DNA of 64,000 nucleotides from Desulfolinea sp050305405. Lineage in GTDB: Bacteria; Chloroflexota; Anaerolineae; Anaerolineales; Villigracilaceae. Of this stretch, positions 42,785 through 51,699 are shown piece after piece. Within the stretch, counting starts at the first letter, position 1, and each line of letters begins with the position of its first letter. The translations under genes and the position numbers were made by a program. The notes under the pieces are model-generated. The model was not told where the DNA came from. It searched no databases and saw nothing but the letters and a program-made list of their open reading frames with translations. Location of the stretch: assembly GCA_050305405.1 (NCBI GenBank), contig JBNLFG010000012.1, forward strand, positions 1 to 64,000, given 5' to 3'.

Positions 42785-44200
42785 TTAGCGAGCAACGAAC
42801 CAGGCAGCAACATATCCCTCACGACCACTGGCATCTTTAACCTTCAACCAATCCTTGTTCGAGCCAATCTTGCTCTCGCCACCGGGTTCTGCGATCTCCA
42901 ATTCTTCATTCAGCCCCAAATAGCGGATCAAGGTAGCGGCAGAGATTTTTGGCTCACTGCGGAAGGAGACTGCCTGCGCGGTGGTTTTTACTTTATTCGA
43001 GGCAGCAGCAGGGGTTACCGGTGTGGCGGCTTCTGCTGTTGCAGCGGTTGAACCACTGGCATATTTTACGTACCAGGCAGCAACATAACCGTCACGTCCG
43101 GTTTCATCACGCACATTCAGCCACTCGCCCATCACACCGATCTTTTTGATCGTATCTGCAGAGGGCTCAAGGCTGATAACTTTCTCAGTCGTCGGGATGC
43201 GGCGGATGAGTGTATCAGGGGAAATCGCCGTGCTTGTGCGGAAGGCGACGTTATCGGTTGGAATCAGCGAAAGCGCGCCAGCCGGAAGCGGCTTGGTCGA
43301 TTTCGGTGCGTTTGCTGCCGAGCCAGTGCTCGTTGTAGTCGTGGTTGTGGAGGTAGTTGTCGTTGTGACTTCACTGCCGGGAGGCGGGGCACCCTTCTTG
43401 TCGGAGAGATACCAGGCCGCCGTGTATCCCTGTACGCCTTCGGGGTCTTGGGCATGCAACCATTGTCCATTTGCGCCGAGCTTCGACTTGGTTGTTGCAG
43501 CGGATTCGAGGCTCTTCAATTCGGTTTCACCAACCAAACGTTTCAGTAGGTAGCCACCCACTGAGGGGTCGGCACGAAATGCCAAATCGTCCTCAGCAAC
43601 ATAAACGGAGAGCGAATCGGCAGGAAGCGGAACGGGGTCTTTTTTCGCGGGCGGTTGCGGCGGGATCCCGTAAGCGTCAAACCAGAGCACAGCGCTGATC
43701 TCGCTTTCCAATTTTTGCCCATTATATTTATAGCGTTGGGTCAGCAAAACATCCTTGTCGGGGCCATCGCCACCATAGCGGTATGGGTCATAAAGGACAT
43801 AATCATCACCCTTCTTTTCTTTGACCAAAACAAAGTGCGTCTGAATGCCAGCCTTCTTGTTCCAGTCCACCTGCAAGATGACCGGTTTTCCGGCAGCTAC
43901 CGCCGCATCGATACGCGAGATTGGCGCAGGAAAACTTTCGCAAGGTTCCATATCTTTATAAACAATATTGGGGAATGCATAAGGCAAAACACTCGGAATA
44001 AAGAAAGCGCCCTGAAAACCGCCTTTAGCTTTCATTTTCTCGTTAACAGTGTCGGGGGTCTCGTTATAACCAATTCCGTTGAGCATCATGGTCACGGAGG
44101 TAAGAAGACACCCCCAGTTCTTAATTGTCTCATTCGAATTGCCTAACTTCTTACTTCCCCACTTATCGTCATTCTGATACAGGTTTTCAGTTTTGAACAT
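42785..44200 (-). CDS. C39-like cysteine peptidase with three SH3 domains
   Basis: 471 residues from the ATG at 44200 (GAAGGAGC upstream). Residues about 1-185 form a C39-like peptidase domain: YQNDDKWG, NWGCLLTSVTMML with the Cys, THFVLVKEK with the His, and YDPYRYGG with the Asp. Then come a poly-Thr/Ser linker (about 290-310) and bacterial SH3 repeats at about 215-285, 310-385 and 400-470, each ending GREGYVAAWFV or similar. There is no signal peptide, so it may act in the cytosol, which is unusual for SH3-bearing cell-wall enzymes. First gene of the operon, behind a good sigma-70 promoter. Confidence 0.85.
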   Translation of the reverse strand: MFKTENLYQNDDKWGSKKLGNSNETIKNWGCLLTSVTMMLNGIGYNETPDTVNEKMKAKGGFQGAFFIPSVLPYAFPNIVYKDMEPCESFPAPISRIDAAVAAGKPVILQVDWNKKAGIQTHFVLVKEKKGDDYVLYDPYRYGGDGPDKDVLLTQRYKYNGQKLESEISAVLWFDAYGIPPQPPAKKDPVPLPADSLSVYVAEDDLAFRADPSVGGYLLKRLVGETELKSLESAATTKSKLGANGQWLHAQDPEGVQGYTAAWYLSDKKGAPPPGSEVTTTTTSTTTTTTSTGSAANAPKSTKPLPAGALSLIPTDNVAFRTSTAISPDTLIRRIPTTEKVISLEPSADTIKKIGVMGEWLNVRDETGRDGYVAAWYVKYASGSTAATAEAATPVTPAAASNKVKTTAQAVSFRSEPKISAATLIRYLGLNEELEIAEPGGESKIGSNKDWLKVKDASGREGYVAAWFVAR

Positions 44201-44267
44201 ACTTGCTCCTTCTGAAGACTCGTGCTTAGCTTTTAAATAATTCCATGGTACTAGAGTACTGACAGAA

Positions 44268-44295
44268 ATTATACAGTAAAACTCCGATTTTCCAA
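44268..44295 (-). promoter_or_regulatory. Sigma-70 promoter of the conflict operon
   Basis: On minus, TTGGAA (44295-44290), 16 nt, then TATAAT (44273-44268). About 68 nt before the first start codon; it would drive all four genes down to 35926. Confidence 0.65.
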
Positions 44296-44372
44296 GCAAA
44301 CGAATTTACGATTCTGCAAGGAAACTGCAATGTTTCGCTTTTAATTTGAACTTGGCGCCATTTAACGGGCAA

Positions 44373-44403
44373 GGTGCGGCACATTTAACGCGTGTGCCGC
44401 ACC
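44373..44403 (-). terminator. Hairpin downstream of the acyl-CoA synthetase gene
   Basis: GGTGCGGCACA pairs perfectly with TGTGCCGCACC, 10-40 nt after the synthetase stop. No strong T-run follows on minus, so it may be a Rho-type end or a processing site. Confidence 0.6.
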
Positions 44404-44413
44404 CCATCCCCCT

Positions 44414-46372
44414 TTAGGATTTTAGCCCTTTAATCTCATCCATCACCGCCCCATTGACCAAAGCGGAGGTATCCCCCAACTCCAGCCCCAAATACGCCGA
44501 GCGGATCATGCGCCGCATAACTTTGCCGTTACGCGTCTTGGGCAGATCGCTGATGAAGAGAATTTTCTTCGGCGCGAGCGGTTTGCCCATCGCTTTAGCG
44601 ACCATGGAGCGTAGTTCGGCACGCAGTTCGTCGCTGGCATCCACGTCTGTGCCCAAAACGACGAAAACGACCACAGCGCTGCCTTTGACAGGATCAGGCA
44701 CACCGATGGCTGCCGCTTCAATGACATCATCATGTTCGACCAAAATCGATTCCACTTCGGCAGGACCCAAACGCTTGCCCGCCACTTTGATCGTATCGTC
44801 GGAACGCCCAAGGATATACCAAAGCCCATCGCTGTCTTTAGCGGCGAAATCGCCGTGCACCCAAACATCCTTCCACTGTGACCAGTAGGTTTCGATGTAG
44901 CGTTGCGGGTCTTTCCAAAAGCCGCGTGTCATGCCGATCCACGGGGCGCGGATGACCAGCTCGCCAACTTCGTCAGTCACGCTTTCGCCGCGCTCGTTGA
45001 CCACATCCGCCGCGATGCCAGGACAGGGAGCGGAGAAGGCGCAGGCTTTCAGCGGCAAGATCGGATTGCCCATGACGATGCCGCCAGAGATTTCTGTCCC
45101 GCCCGAATAGTTGATAATCGGCACATTCCCGCTGCCGACTTTCTCAAAGAGCCACATCCAGGGATCGGGGTTCCAGGGTTCGCCCGTCGAAGCGAAGAAG
45201 CGCAGGGAGGAGAGATCGTGTTTCTGCCAATGCTCGTCGCCTTTGGGGATCAGCGCCCGCACGAGGGTCGGCGAGATACCGAGGGTCGTAATCTTGTGTT
45301 TCTCAACCATCTCCCAGAGGCGGTCGGGCGCGGGATAATCGGGCGCGCCGTCATAGATGAAGAAGGTGCCGCCCAAGATCAGTGCGCCGAAGACAAGCCA
45401 GGGGCCCATCATCCAGCCCATGTCGGACATCCAGTAGAGAACTTCACCGACATGTAGATCGGTGCCGAACGCCATATCCTGCGCCGCTTTGAGCGGGAAT
45501 CCGCAATGGGTGTGGACAGCGCCTTTCGGGCGCCCCGTTGTGCCGGATGTGTAGATAACCATCAGCGTGTCTTCGGCTTCGGTGATCTCGGTATCCGCTT
45601 CGAGGGATTGCGTATCCACTATGTCTTGCCACCAATGATCGCGCCCCTCGACCATGTTGATCTCAAGGTCGGCGCGGTTGACGACGATCATGTGCTTAAG
45701 TGTTGGGGTCTGCTCGGCTGCCTGATCGGCAACGGATTTCATATCCACCCCTTTGCCCCGCCGAAAAACACCATCGGCGGTGAAGAGCGCTTTCGCGTCC
45801 GCATCCACCAAACGTGTTACAACGGCACTGACGCCGTAGCCCGAAAAGAGCGGCAGGATGATGCCGCCGATCTTGGCGATGGCAAGCAACGCAACCACGA
45901 TTTCGGGGATCATGGGCATGTAGATGCCGATGGCATCGCCCTTGCCGAGGCCGAGCGAGCGCAGGGCGTTGGCGGCCTGATTGACCTGCCGATAAAGTTC
46001 ACGGTAGGTGACGGTGCGGCTCGCGCCCTCTTCGCCCTCCCAGATATAGGCGGGGTTGGCTTCGGCGGGCGTGCCGATATATTTATCGACGCAGTTGTGG
46101 ACGATGTTCATCTTGGCGTCCACGCACCACTGCGTCCACTGGATGCCCTTGTCGAAATTGGCGACTTCGCTGTAGGGTTCGTAAAAGTCGACGTTCAGGA
46201 ATTTGAGCACGGCGTCGGTGAACCAGGGCACGTCTTCGGTCGATCGCCGCATGAGGGCGTCGAAGTCGGGGATGTCGTGCTGGCGCATGAAAGCGGTCAG
46301 GTTGGCGTTTTCAATATGGTCGGGCGTGGGATTCCAGACGATCTCACCGCCGAAGTCAAATGTCTCGCTCAT
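44414..46372 (-). CDS. Acetyl-CoA / acyl-CoA synthetase (AMP-forming)
   Basis: Activates a carboxylate with ATP and CoA via the acyl-adenylate. The 652 residues match the usual length of Acs: N-terminal ACAS-type region, P-loop YTSGTTGRPKGAVH (about 265-280), TGEPWNPDPW, YSGGTEISGG, the hinge GRSDDTIKVAGKRLGP, and the C-terminal catalytic Lys in PKTRNGKVMRR. The TGEPWNP variant in place of TGEPINP and the divergent N-terminus mean that propionate or another short acid is possible. The start has AAAGGAG upstream. It is a single-gene unit. Confidence 0.92.
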   Translation of the reverse strand: MSETFDFGGEIVWNPTPDHIENANLTAFMRQHDIPDFDALMRRSTEDVPWFTDAVLKFLNVDFYEPYSEVANFDKGIQWTQWCVDAKMNIVHNCVDKYIGTPAEANPAYIWEGEEGASRTVTYRELYRQVNQAANALRSLGLGKGDAIGIYMPMIPEIVVALLAIAKIGGIILPLFSGYGVSAVVTRLVDADAKALFTADGVFRRGKGVDMKSVADQAAEQTPTLKHMIVVNRADLEINMVEGRDHWWQDIVDTQSLEADTEITEAEDTLMVIYTSGTTGRPKGAVHTHCGFPLKAAQDMAFGTDLHVGEVLYWMSDMGWMMGPWLVFGALILGGTFFIYDGAPDYPAPDRLWEMVEKHKITTLGISPTLVRALIPKGDEHWQKHDLSSLRFFASTGEPWNPDPWMWLFEKVGSGNVPIINYSGGTEISGGIVMGNPILPLKACAFSAPCPGIAADVVNERGESVTDEVGELVIRAPWIGMTRGFWKDPQRYIETYWSQWKDVWVHGDFAAKDSDGLWYILGRSDDTIKVAGKRLGPAEVESILVEHDDVIEAAAIGVPDPVKGSAVVVFVVLGTDVDASDELRAELRSMVAKAMGKPLAPKKILFISDLPKTRNGKVMRRMIRSAYLGLELGDTSALVNGAVMDEIKGLKS

Positions 46373-46502
46373 AGTCTCTCCTTTGGGTTGTAGATGGGGG
46401 ATTGGCTTAAAAATTATAGTTGATTTTGAGTTTTCAAATCGATAAAATCTTGTCGTTTATAATAACGAAGAATTGCTTTTGTGTCTTGCAAAAAGGAAAA
46501 AC

Positions 46503-47039
46503 ATGAAAATATCAGTCTATATCGCAACAAGTTTGGATGGCTATATCGCCAGAGAAAACGGCGACCTTGATTGGCTGCCTGGCAGCGACGGGCAAAGTGA
46601 TGGCGAAGACTATGGCTATCAGCCGTTCATGGATTCGATTGACACGCTCGTCATGGGACGCCATACGTACGAGATGGTGCTTTCCTTTGGCGAATGGCCT
46701 TATGGGGAAAAACGCGTTATCGTTCTCAGCAGTCAAGAGATTGAAATCCCTGCTCATTTAGCAGGCACAGTGGAATCAAGCTCTTCTTCCCCAGCAAAGT
46801 TGGTGAACGAGCTGCACAAATCAGGGGCGCAACACCTGTATATAGATGGCGGAAAAACAATTCAAGGGTTTCTAAATGCTGGCTTAATCGATGAAATGAT
46901 CATCACCAGCATCCCCGTGCTTATCGGCAGCGGCATTCCGCTTTTTGGCGCATTGGAGCAGGATCAAAAATTACGCCATATTGAAACGTCTTCATTTGCG
47001 AATGGTTTTGTACAAAGCAAGTATGAAGTTTTGAAATAA
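46503..47039 (+). CDS. Dihydrofolate reductase-family (RibD C-terminal-like) protein
   Basis: 178 residues from the ATG at 46503 (AAAAAGGAAAAAC upstream). Motifs of the DHFR-like RibD-C superfamily: SLDGYIARENGDLDWL, VMGRHTYEMVLSF and IDGGKTIQGFLNAGLIDEMIIT. Such stand-alone proteins bind NADPH, but usually lack proof of folate reduction. It starts a plus-strand run of three short genes. Confidence 0.9.
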   Translation: MKISVYIATSLDGYIARENGDLDWLPGSDGQSDGEDYGYQPFMDSIDTLVMGRHTYEMVLSFGEWPYGEKRVIVLSSQEIEIPAHLAGTVESSSSSPAKLVNELHKSGAQHLYIDGGKTIQGFLNAGLIDEMIITSIPVLIGSGIPLFGALEQDQKLRHIETSSFANGFVQSKYEVLK

Positions 47040-47050
47040 GAGAAAATCAT

Positions 47051-47263
47051 ATGTTACAACTCAATAACCCCCTCCACGGGATCAAACTCCAGCAGATCGT
47101 CGAAGAACTCGTTGCGCAGTATGGCTGGGAGACACTCGGGCAGCGCATCAATATCCGCTGTTTTCAGCATGAGCCTTCGGTCAAATCCTGTTTGAAGTTT
47201 TTGCGCCGCACGCCTTGGGCAAGAGCGAAAGTCGAAGAACTTTATCTTGAAACCATCCAATGA
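47051..47263 (+). CDS. VF530-family small DNA-binding protein
   Basis: A 70-residue protein matching the VF530 (DUF2132) family: NPLHGIKLQQIVEELVAQYGWETLGQRINI, then FLRRTPWARAKVEELYL. A structural study of the Vibrio member suggested DNA binding. It overlaps the methyltransferase start by 4 nt (ATGA). The start follows GAGAAAATCAT, a weak site. Confidence 0.93.
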   Translation: MLQLNNPLHGIKLQQIVEELVAQYGWETLGQRINIRCFQHEPSVKSCLKFLRRTPWARAKVEELYLETIQ

Positions 47264-48006
47264 AACATCGTCAACTTTTCAACGATAAATCCGACCAATA
47301 CGCCCAAGCTCGCCCCCATTACCCCAAAGAACTATACGCTTTTCTGGCTTCATGCTGCGAGAATACCCAAAACGCATGGGATGTGGCCTGCGGAAATGGT
47401 CAAGCCGCCGTTGATCTGGCAAAGTATTTTGCTGAAGTCCACGCTACGGATGTCAGTGAACAACAAATCGCGCACGCGATCCCAAATCCGGGCGTGCGGT
47501 ATTCTGTTCAACCTGCGGAGAAAACGAATTTTGCGGAAGATCAATTCGATCTGATCAGCGTCGCCCAAGCCTTACACTGGTTCAACTACGATCTTTTTTG
47601 GGATGAAGTCAGACGTGTCCTGAAGCCGAATGGCATCTTCGCCGCATGGGGATATTCGTGGTTTTCGGCAGCAGAGATCAACGATGTGCTCAGGGAAAAT
47701 TTACTTCCCGCCATAGAGCCTTATTGGGCAAAGCAGAATCAGATTTTGTGGAATCGCTATCGCGACGTGCCATTTCCATTTGAGAGAGTAGATACACCCG
47801 AGTTTGAAATGAAAATGGAATGGGATCTCGACCAGCTGTTTTCCTATCTGCAAACTTGGTCTGCGGTGCGGCAATATATTCAGAAAGAAGGAACCGAAGA
47901 TTTTCTGATAAGCACGTATGAGAAATTAAAATCGGTCTGGGGCGATATAGGACAAAAGAAAGTTGTGAAAATGGATTTCACTTTACAGGTTGGAAGAAAT
48001 AAATAA
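47260..48006 (+). CDS. Class I SAM-dependent methyltransferase
   Basis: 248 residues. Motif I is WDVACGNGQAAVDLA, followed by ATDVSEQQI and the late DLISVAQALHWFN typical of the yeast Tmt1/UbiE-like small-molecule methyltransferases. The substrate is not evident. Translation is coupled to the VF530 gene by an ATGA overlap. Confidence 0.93.
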   Translation: MKHRQLFNDKSDQYAQARPHYPKELYAFLASCCENTQNAWDVACGNGQAAVDLAKYFAEVHATDVSEQQIAHAIPNPGVRYSVQPAEKTNFAEDQFDLISVAQALHWFNYDLFWDEVRRVLKPNGIFAAWGYSWFSAAEINDVLRENLLPAIEPYWAKQNQILWNRYRDVPFPFERVDTPEFEMKMEWDLDQLFSYLQTWSAVRQYIQKEGTEDFLISTYEKLKSVWGDIGQKKVVKMDFTLQVGRNK

Positions 48007-48110
48007 GCCGCGATCCCGCAAACTCATTGCCGATAATCATGTAAGAAAAGGAATATTCTCCTCGTCTAATTGCCAGTAAAGAATTTTTTTTCTTTTCTCC
48101 TACCTTTTGC

Positions 48111-48140
48111 AACGCTCCCTTAATCTATCAAGGGAGCGTT
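48111..48140 (+). terminator. Hairpin between the methyltransferase and DUF2652 genes
   Basis: AACGCTCCCTT pairs with AAGGGAGCGTT around an 8-nt loop. The following T-run is short. It probably ends the three-gene transcript. Confidence 0.65.
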
Positions 48141-48185
48141 TGCTGATAAGATACGAAAACCGAGTTCCAACCAAAGGAAAACGCA

Positions 48186-48941
48186 ATGCAACTTAAACAT
48201 GCTGCTCTCGTTATCGTAGACATTAGCGGATATACAGCTTTTCTTCGTCAGAGAAATCTAACCTTGCTCCATGCAGAAGAAATTATCACTCAACTTTTAG
48301 AAGCAGTCATTGACGCTGCGGAATATCCGCTGACACTAAACAAATTTGAAGGGGATGCTGCTTTTCTTTACGCTGTAATGGAGAATGACCATGAAGAAGT
48401 TGCTAAAGATATATTAAAACAGGTTTTAGCGTTTTTCCCTGCCTTTGAACGCAAGGCTGCGGAACTAAATCAGGATACGGCCTATTGTAGTTGTGATGCT
48501 TGTTCTCAAATTGAGCGTCTTAAGCTAAAAGCCTTCTTGCATCATGGAGATGTTGTCATTAAACAGATTCGCCAATTTGAAGAACTTGCTGGCGAAGAGG
48601 TCATTCTCATTCATCGCCTCCTAAAAAACAGCATAGAAGCGGATGAATATATTTTGATGAGCAGTTCTTTTGCGAAACTAACTGGCGGGATCCCTGAATT
48701 GAAAAAAGAGAAACGAACAGAAAAGTATGGCGATGATCCCGCTATAGATGTAGAAATCTATTACCCTGTGTCCAAAATACCGCCATTGGAAATCCCCACT
48801 TATACTCCCAAAAAAATGAATATGTTCAGTGCGCAGATCAAGCGACTTTTTGCACATTCGTTTGGAAAGCACGATGATTTCACCCACCTTCCAAATGAGA
48901 AGGTGAGTGTTTTATCTTATTTTCGGGAAATGATGGAGTGA
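48186..48941 (+). CDS. DUF2652 protein, class III nucleotidyl-cyclase-like
   Basis: 251 residues of the DUF2652 family, which is related to class III adenylate/guanylate cyclases. Both metal-binding Asp positions are kept: Asp12 in VIVDISGYTAFL and Asp57 in NKFEGDAAFLY. The substrate-specifying and transition-state residues are not obvious. It also has a CSCDAC segment (about 100-105) that could bind a metal. AAAGGAAA precedes the ATG. Whether it makes a cyclic nucleotide is open. Confidence 0.83.
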   Translation: MQLKHAALVIVDISGYTAFLRQRNLTLLHAEEIITQLLEAVIDAAEYPLTLNKFEGDAAFLYAVMENDHEEVAKDILKQVLAFFPAFERKAAELNQDTAYCSCDACSQIERLKLKAFLHHGDVVIKQIRQFEELAGEEVILIHRLLKNSIEADEYILMSSSFAKLTGGIPELKKEKRTEKYGDDPAIDVEIYYPVSKIPPLEIPTYTPKKMNMFSAQIKRLFAHSFGKHDDFTHLPNEKVSVLSYFREMME

Positions 48942-49035
48942 AAGATATTGGGGCAGGGTGCGAGATTGAAATATCGGCTTAGCCAGGAAGTCCGTTTCAA
49001 ACGGATTTCTTAGATCAGCAGAAAATTCATTCTCG

Positions 49036-50349
49036 CTATTCCACCAGCCAAACGTGGATAACCGACTTATACTCATCTGCCAAACGTTCGACCATATAGA
49101 GCCTGCCATGCTCACGGTCAAAGGCTATCGCGCCGATGAAATCGCGTTTGTAGTTCGCAAAATCAAGTTCGGGGGCAAAGAGATATTCCGTTAAATCCAG
49201 CGTAGCATAAGGCTGCGGCTGCCAGCTTTCCAATTCGCCATTTGCTACCGCCACCAACTGCGCGGGGCCATAAAAAATGATCTGTGCCTGATACTCTTCT
49301 GCCCAAAAACCACGATCATCGTAGGGCCATTCTGGCATTTCAGGGCAGGAATTATCCTCGTCACAGCCGTGTTCCCAAATAACACCGTTTGCGTACCCGT
49401 ACCACTCATTGCCCAGAGCTTTTGTCCCTGCAAAGATGACGGCGGCGTTTTCCCCAGCCGTCAGCCATGCGCCGCCCCACCAATGGTCGGCCTCGTGATA
49501 ATCAGCCACGGCCATGCTCTCATCGCTGACAATGTCGGGCAAGCCCTCTTCCTGCACGCCGTAGAGCAGCAAGGGCGCAATATCTGTCAAAATCCCATTT
49601 TCAACAATCGCAGGGTTATAGGCAAAAAGCCCGGGGCCACGACCGCTCCAGAGACCTTCGCGCGCGCGTCCGCTTGCCAAAGGGCATCCGCCTAAAGCAG
49701 CCGCCCATTCTGGCGGAATCTCAAAAAGATAGTCATTCGTGATGTAATTTGTGTAGCCGCCAAAGACATACGCCCCCTCTATCTGCGGAGCGCTCAAATC
49801 CAAACTGGCCGAACCATGCGAAGGCTCAAAATCCTGAATGTGTTGCCCGAAAGCGAAGTAAAGCCGCTCATCAAGATAAGCAATTCCCGCACGGGGAATG
49901 GTCATCTCTTCGGGGGAGAAGATGCCGCCAGAAATATCGGCAAAGGGCTGCAAGGTTGTAGATATGTTCAGATCATCCAGATTTTTGGAGATGACCGGCT
50001 CTGGGATGGAAATCTCGGAGACTTGAAGCTGCTGGTCGTGCCCAAAGCCAAAGAGCGAGCCGACCGTGTTTTGGGCTTGGTCGGCGGCTGGACGGTAAGT
50101 CAGCCCATGACCGCTGTACTCCCAATTTGACCCGCCCGATTCATCGGGGAGCCGAAAAGCACCGAGGTAAGTCAAATCTTCGGGTTGGATGAGATTGCCC
50201 GAGGGCGGGATGGATGGCAACTCCGCTGCGGGCTGGGCAGGTTCTTCTAAAGCGGGATCAAGTTCCGGCTGCGTTTGTTCCGTCGCTGCGGTCGGGGCAG
50301 CACAGGCTGTCAACAAAATCAGCAGGAGAAAAATAATCCACTTTTCCAT
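49036..50349 (-). CDS. Secreted lipoprotein of unknown function
   Basis: 437 residues from the ATG at 50349 (GGAAGGA upstream). Lipobox LLTACAAP, an acidic Pro-rich linker, then a large extracellular domain with repeated Gly-Tyr-rich strands and FGFGHDQQLQVSEI, AYLDERLYFAFGQ and IGAIAFDREHGRLYMVE; the spacing suggests a beta-propeller. No family recognised. It is 32 nt after the stop of another lipoprotein gene on the same strand, so the two are probably cotranscribed. Confidence 0.7.
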   Translation of the reverse strand: MEKWIIFLLLILLTACAAPTAATEQTQPELDPALEEPAQPAAELPSIPPSGNLIQPEDLTYLGAFRLPDESGGSNWEYSGHGLTYRPAADQAQNTVGSLFGFGHDQQLQVSEISIPEPVISKNLDDLNISTTLQPFADISGGIFSPEEMTIPRAGIAYLDERLYFAFGQHIQDFEPSHGSASLDLSAPQIEGAYVFGGYTNYITNDYLFEIPPEWAAALGGCPLASGRAREGLWSGRGPGLFAYNPAIVENGILTDIAPLLLYGVQEEGLPDIVSDESMAVADYHEADHWWGGAWLTAGENAAVIFAGTKALGNEWYGYANGVIWEHGCDEDNSCPEMPEWPYDDRGFWAEEYQAQIIFYGPAQLVAVANGELESWQPQPYATLDLTEYLFAPELDFANYKRDFIGAIAFDREHGRLYMVERLADEYKSVIHVWLVE

Positions 50350-50381
50350 CTTATCCTTCCCTATCGCTTCACTAGCCACGA

Positions 50382-51551
50382 TCAGTAGGGGGAACAATAA
50401 CAATCCGGCTCAGGAAGCCAGTACGAGTTATCACCACAACCTTGCGGCGGCGGGGAACAGGTGGGCGGCTGATCGTCACATTCACAGGTGGTGTAATTCC
50501 AGTCTTCGCAGACATAGGTGGTTGGCGGGAAACAAATATCGCTTGGCTGCGTGGGCGTTGGGGGAACAGGCGTCGGCTCAGGCAGAGGGCATAAGCCGGG
50601 ATATTCTTCTGTTGGCTCAAAGCCATAGCTCCAGCGGCAGGTGTTGTCCACAGAGAAAAGCGCTGCCAAAGGATAGTGTGCGGAGTTACTGAGCGGAGAG
50701 CCGGCTTCTGCGATGGTAAAGTGGTCGTTATAGTCAAACCAGCCCGCTTCTTTAACACCTTCATCACTCCAACCGCCCCACAAGAATGTGCCTGCAGATT
50801 CAATAATGCTATATTTGAACGCCAATTGCACGCGCTGCGCAGAAGCAGGATCAATACGTCCCCAGGCTGCATCGGGATCATTACCCTGACCGCTATCAAA
50901 AAGCAATTCATCGTACCCGTTCAAGCCTGTGAGCGGCGCTTCAGACAGCATGGGGGAATTACCGCCAACATCGTTATTTGAATCATGCCATACTTTGGCC
51001 CCGTCCGTTGTCCAAGTTGTGGAGGCAGGTGTCAGAACGCCGATCAGCCAATCGCCGCGCCCGTCGCGATCCGAATCGATCTCGATGGCATAAAAGGCTT
51101 GAGAAGCCTCGGGCGGGCTACCCTCAAGGTGCAGGGTGACATAGATCCATTCCCCGCCTTCACCAACTTCCACTTTGGTGAGATCAAGATATGGCTGATA
51201 TTGCATCTCACCGGCAGTGAAGGGGCGCTCAAAAAGATTCAGGTTAAAACCATCCCCAACGGCACGATGTTCAGAAGCATACACTGCTGACGAACGATCG
51301 GAAACCCAGGTACGTATACGCGCAGGTTCGCCGGGTTGGGTAAGATGCTGCACAGTAGGCTCAGGACTTGGCGCCGGAGCAAGTGTGTTTTCAGGCAGAG
51401 GGCTTGCTGGCAATGTCTCATTTTGAACCAGAGGTGTCGGCAGCACTTCAACATCGGATGTATTCTCAGACGTAGGTAAATTACAAGCCAAGATCAAAAA
51501 GATTAAAAAGATCAACACAAAGATACGTTGAAGTTTATTTTTTGTATTCAT
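50382..51551 (-). CDS. Secreted lipoprotein with Cys/Pro-rich C-terminus
   Basis: 389 residues from the ATG at 51551, which has GGAGG 6 nt upstream. Lipobox LILACNLP, a Pro/Thr linker (about 30-70), a beta-rich domain with YAIEIDSDRDGRGDWL (calcium-binding-like DxDxDG pattern), and a C-terminal 70 residues rich in Cys and Pro (CECDDQPP, CYCSPY). It is an exported surface protein of unknown role, in an operon with the lipoprotein that follows. Confidence 0.72.
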   Translation of the reverse strand: MNTKNKLQRIFVLIFLIFLILACNLPTSENTSDVEVLPTPLVQNETLPASPLPENTLAPAPSPEPTVQHLTQPGEPARIRTWVSDRSSAVYASEHRAVGDGFNLNLFERPFTAGEMQYQPYLDLTKVEVGEGGEWIYVTLHLEGSPPEASQAFYAIEIDSDRDGRGDWLIGVLTPASTTWTTDGAKVWHDSNNDVGGNSPMLSEAPLTGLNGYDELLFDSGQGNDPDAAWGRIDPASAQRVQLAFKYSIIESAGTFLWGGWSDEGVKEAGWFDYNDHFTIAEAGSPLSNSAHYPLAALFSVDNTCRWSYGFEPTEEYPGLCPLPEPTPVPPTPTQPSDICFPPTTYVCEDWNYTTCECDDQPPTCSPPPQGCGDNSYWLPEPDCYCSPY

Positions 51552-51699
51552 TCGCGCCTCCTGGTGACTGCTCATAAAATAAAGGTTTTGATAACCATCA
51601 TTCTCTATACATACTACCAAGGTACATAATTTTACTTAGGTTTTCAATAGTGCCCTGGTGTACAAAATGAACCTTACTTTTGCTATTTGAAAGGAAAAG

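Noticed and set aside
45506..46393. 295-codon plus-strand frame opposite the acyl-CoA synthetase
   Set aside because: Shadow of a GC-rich gene; the minus-strand reading has all synthetase motifs.
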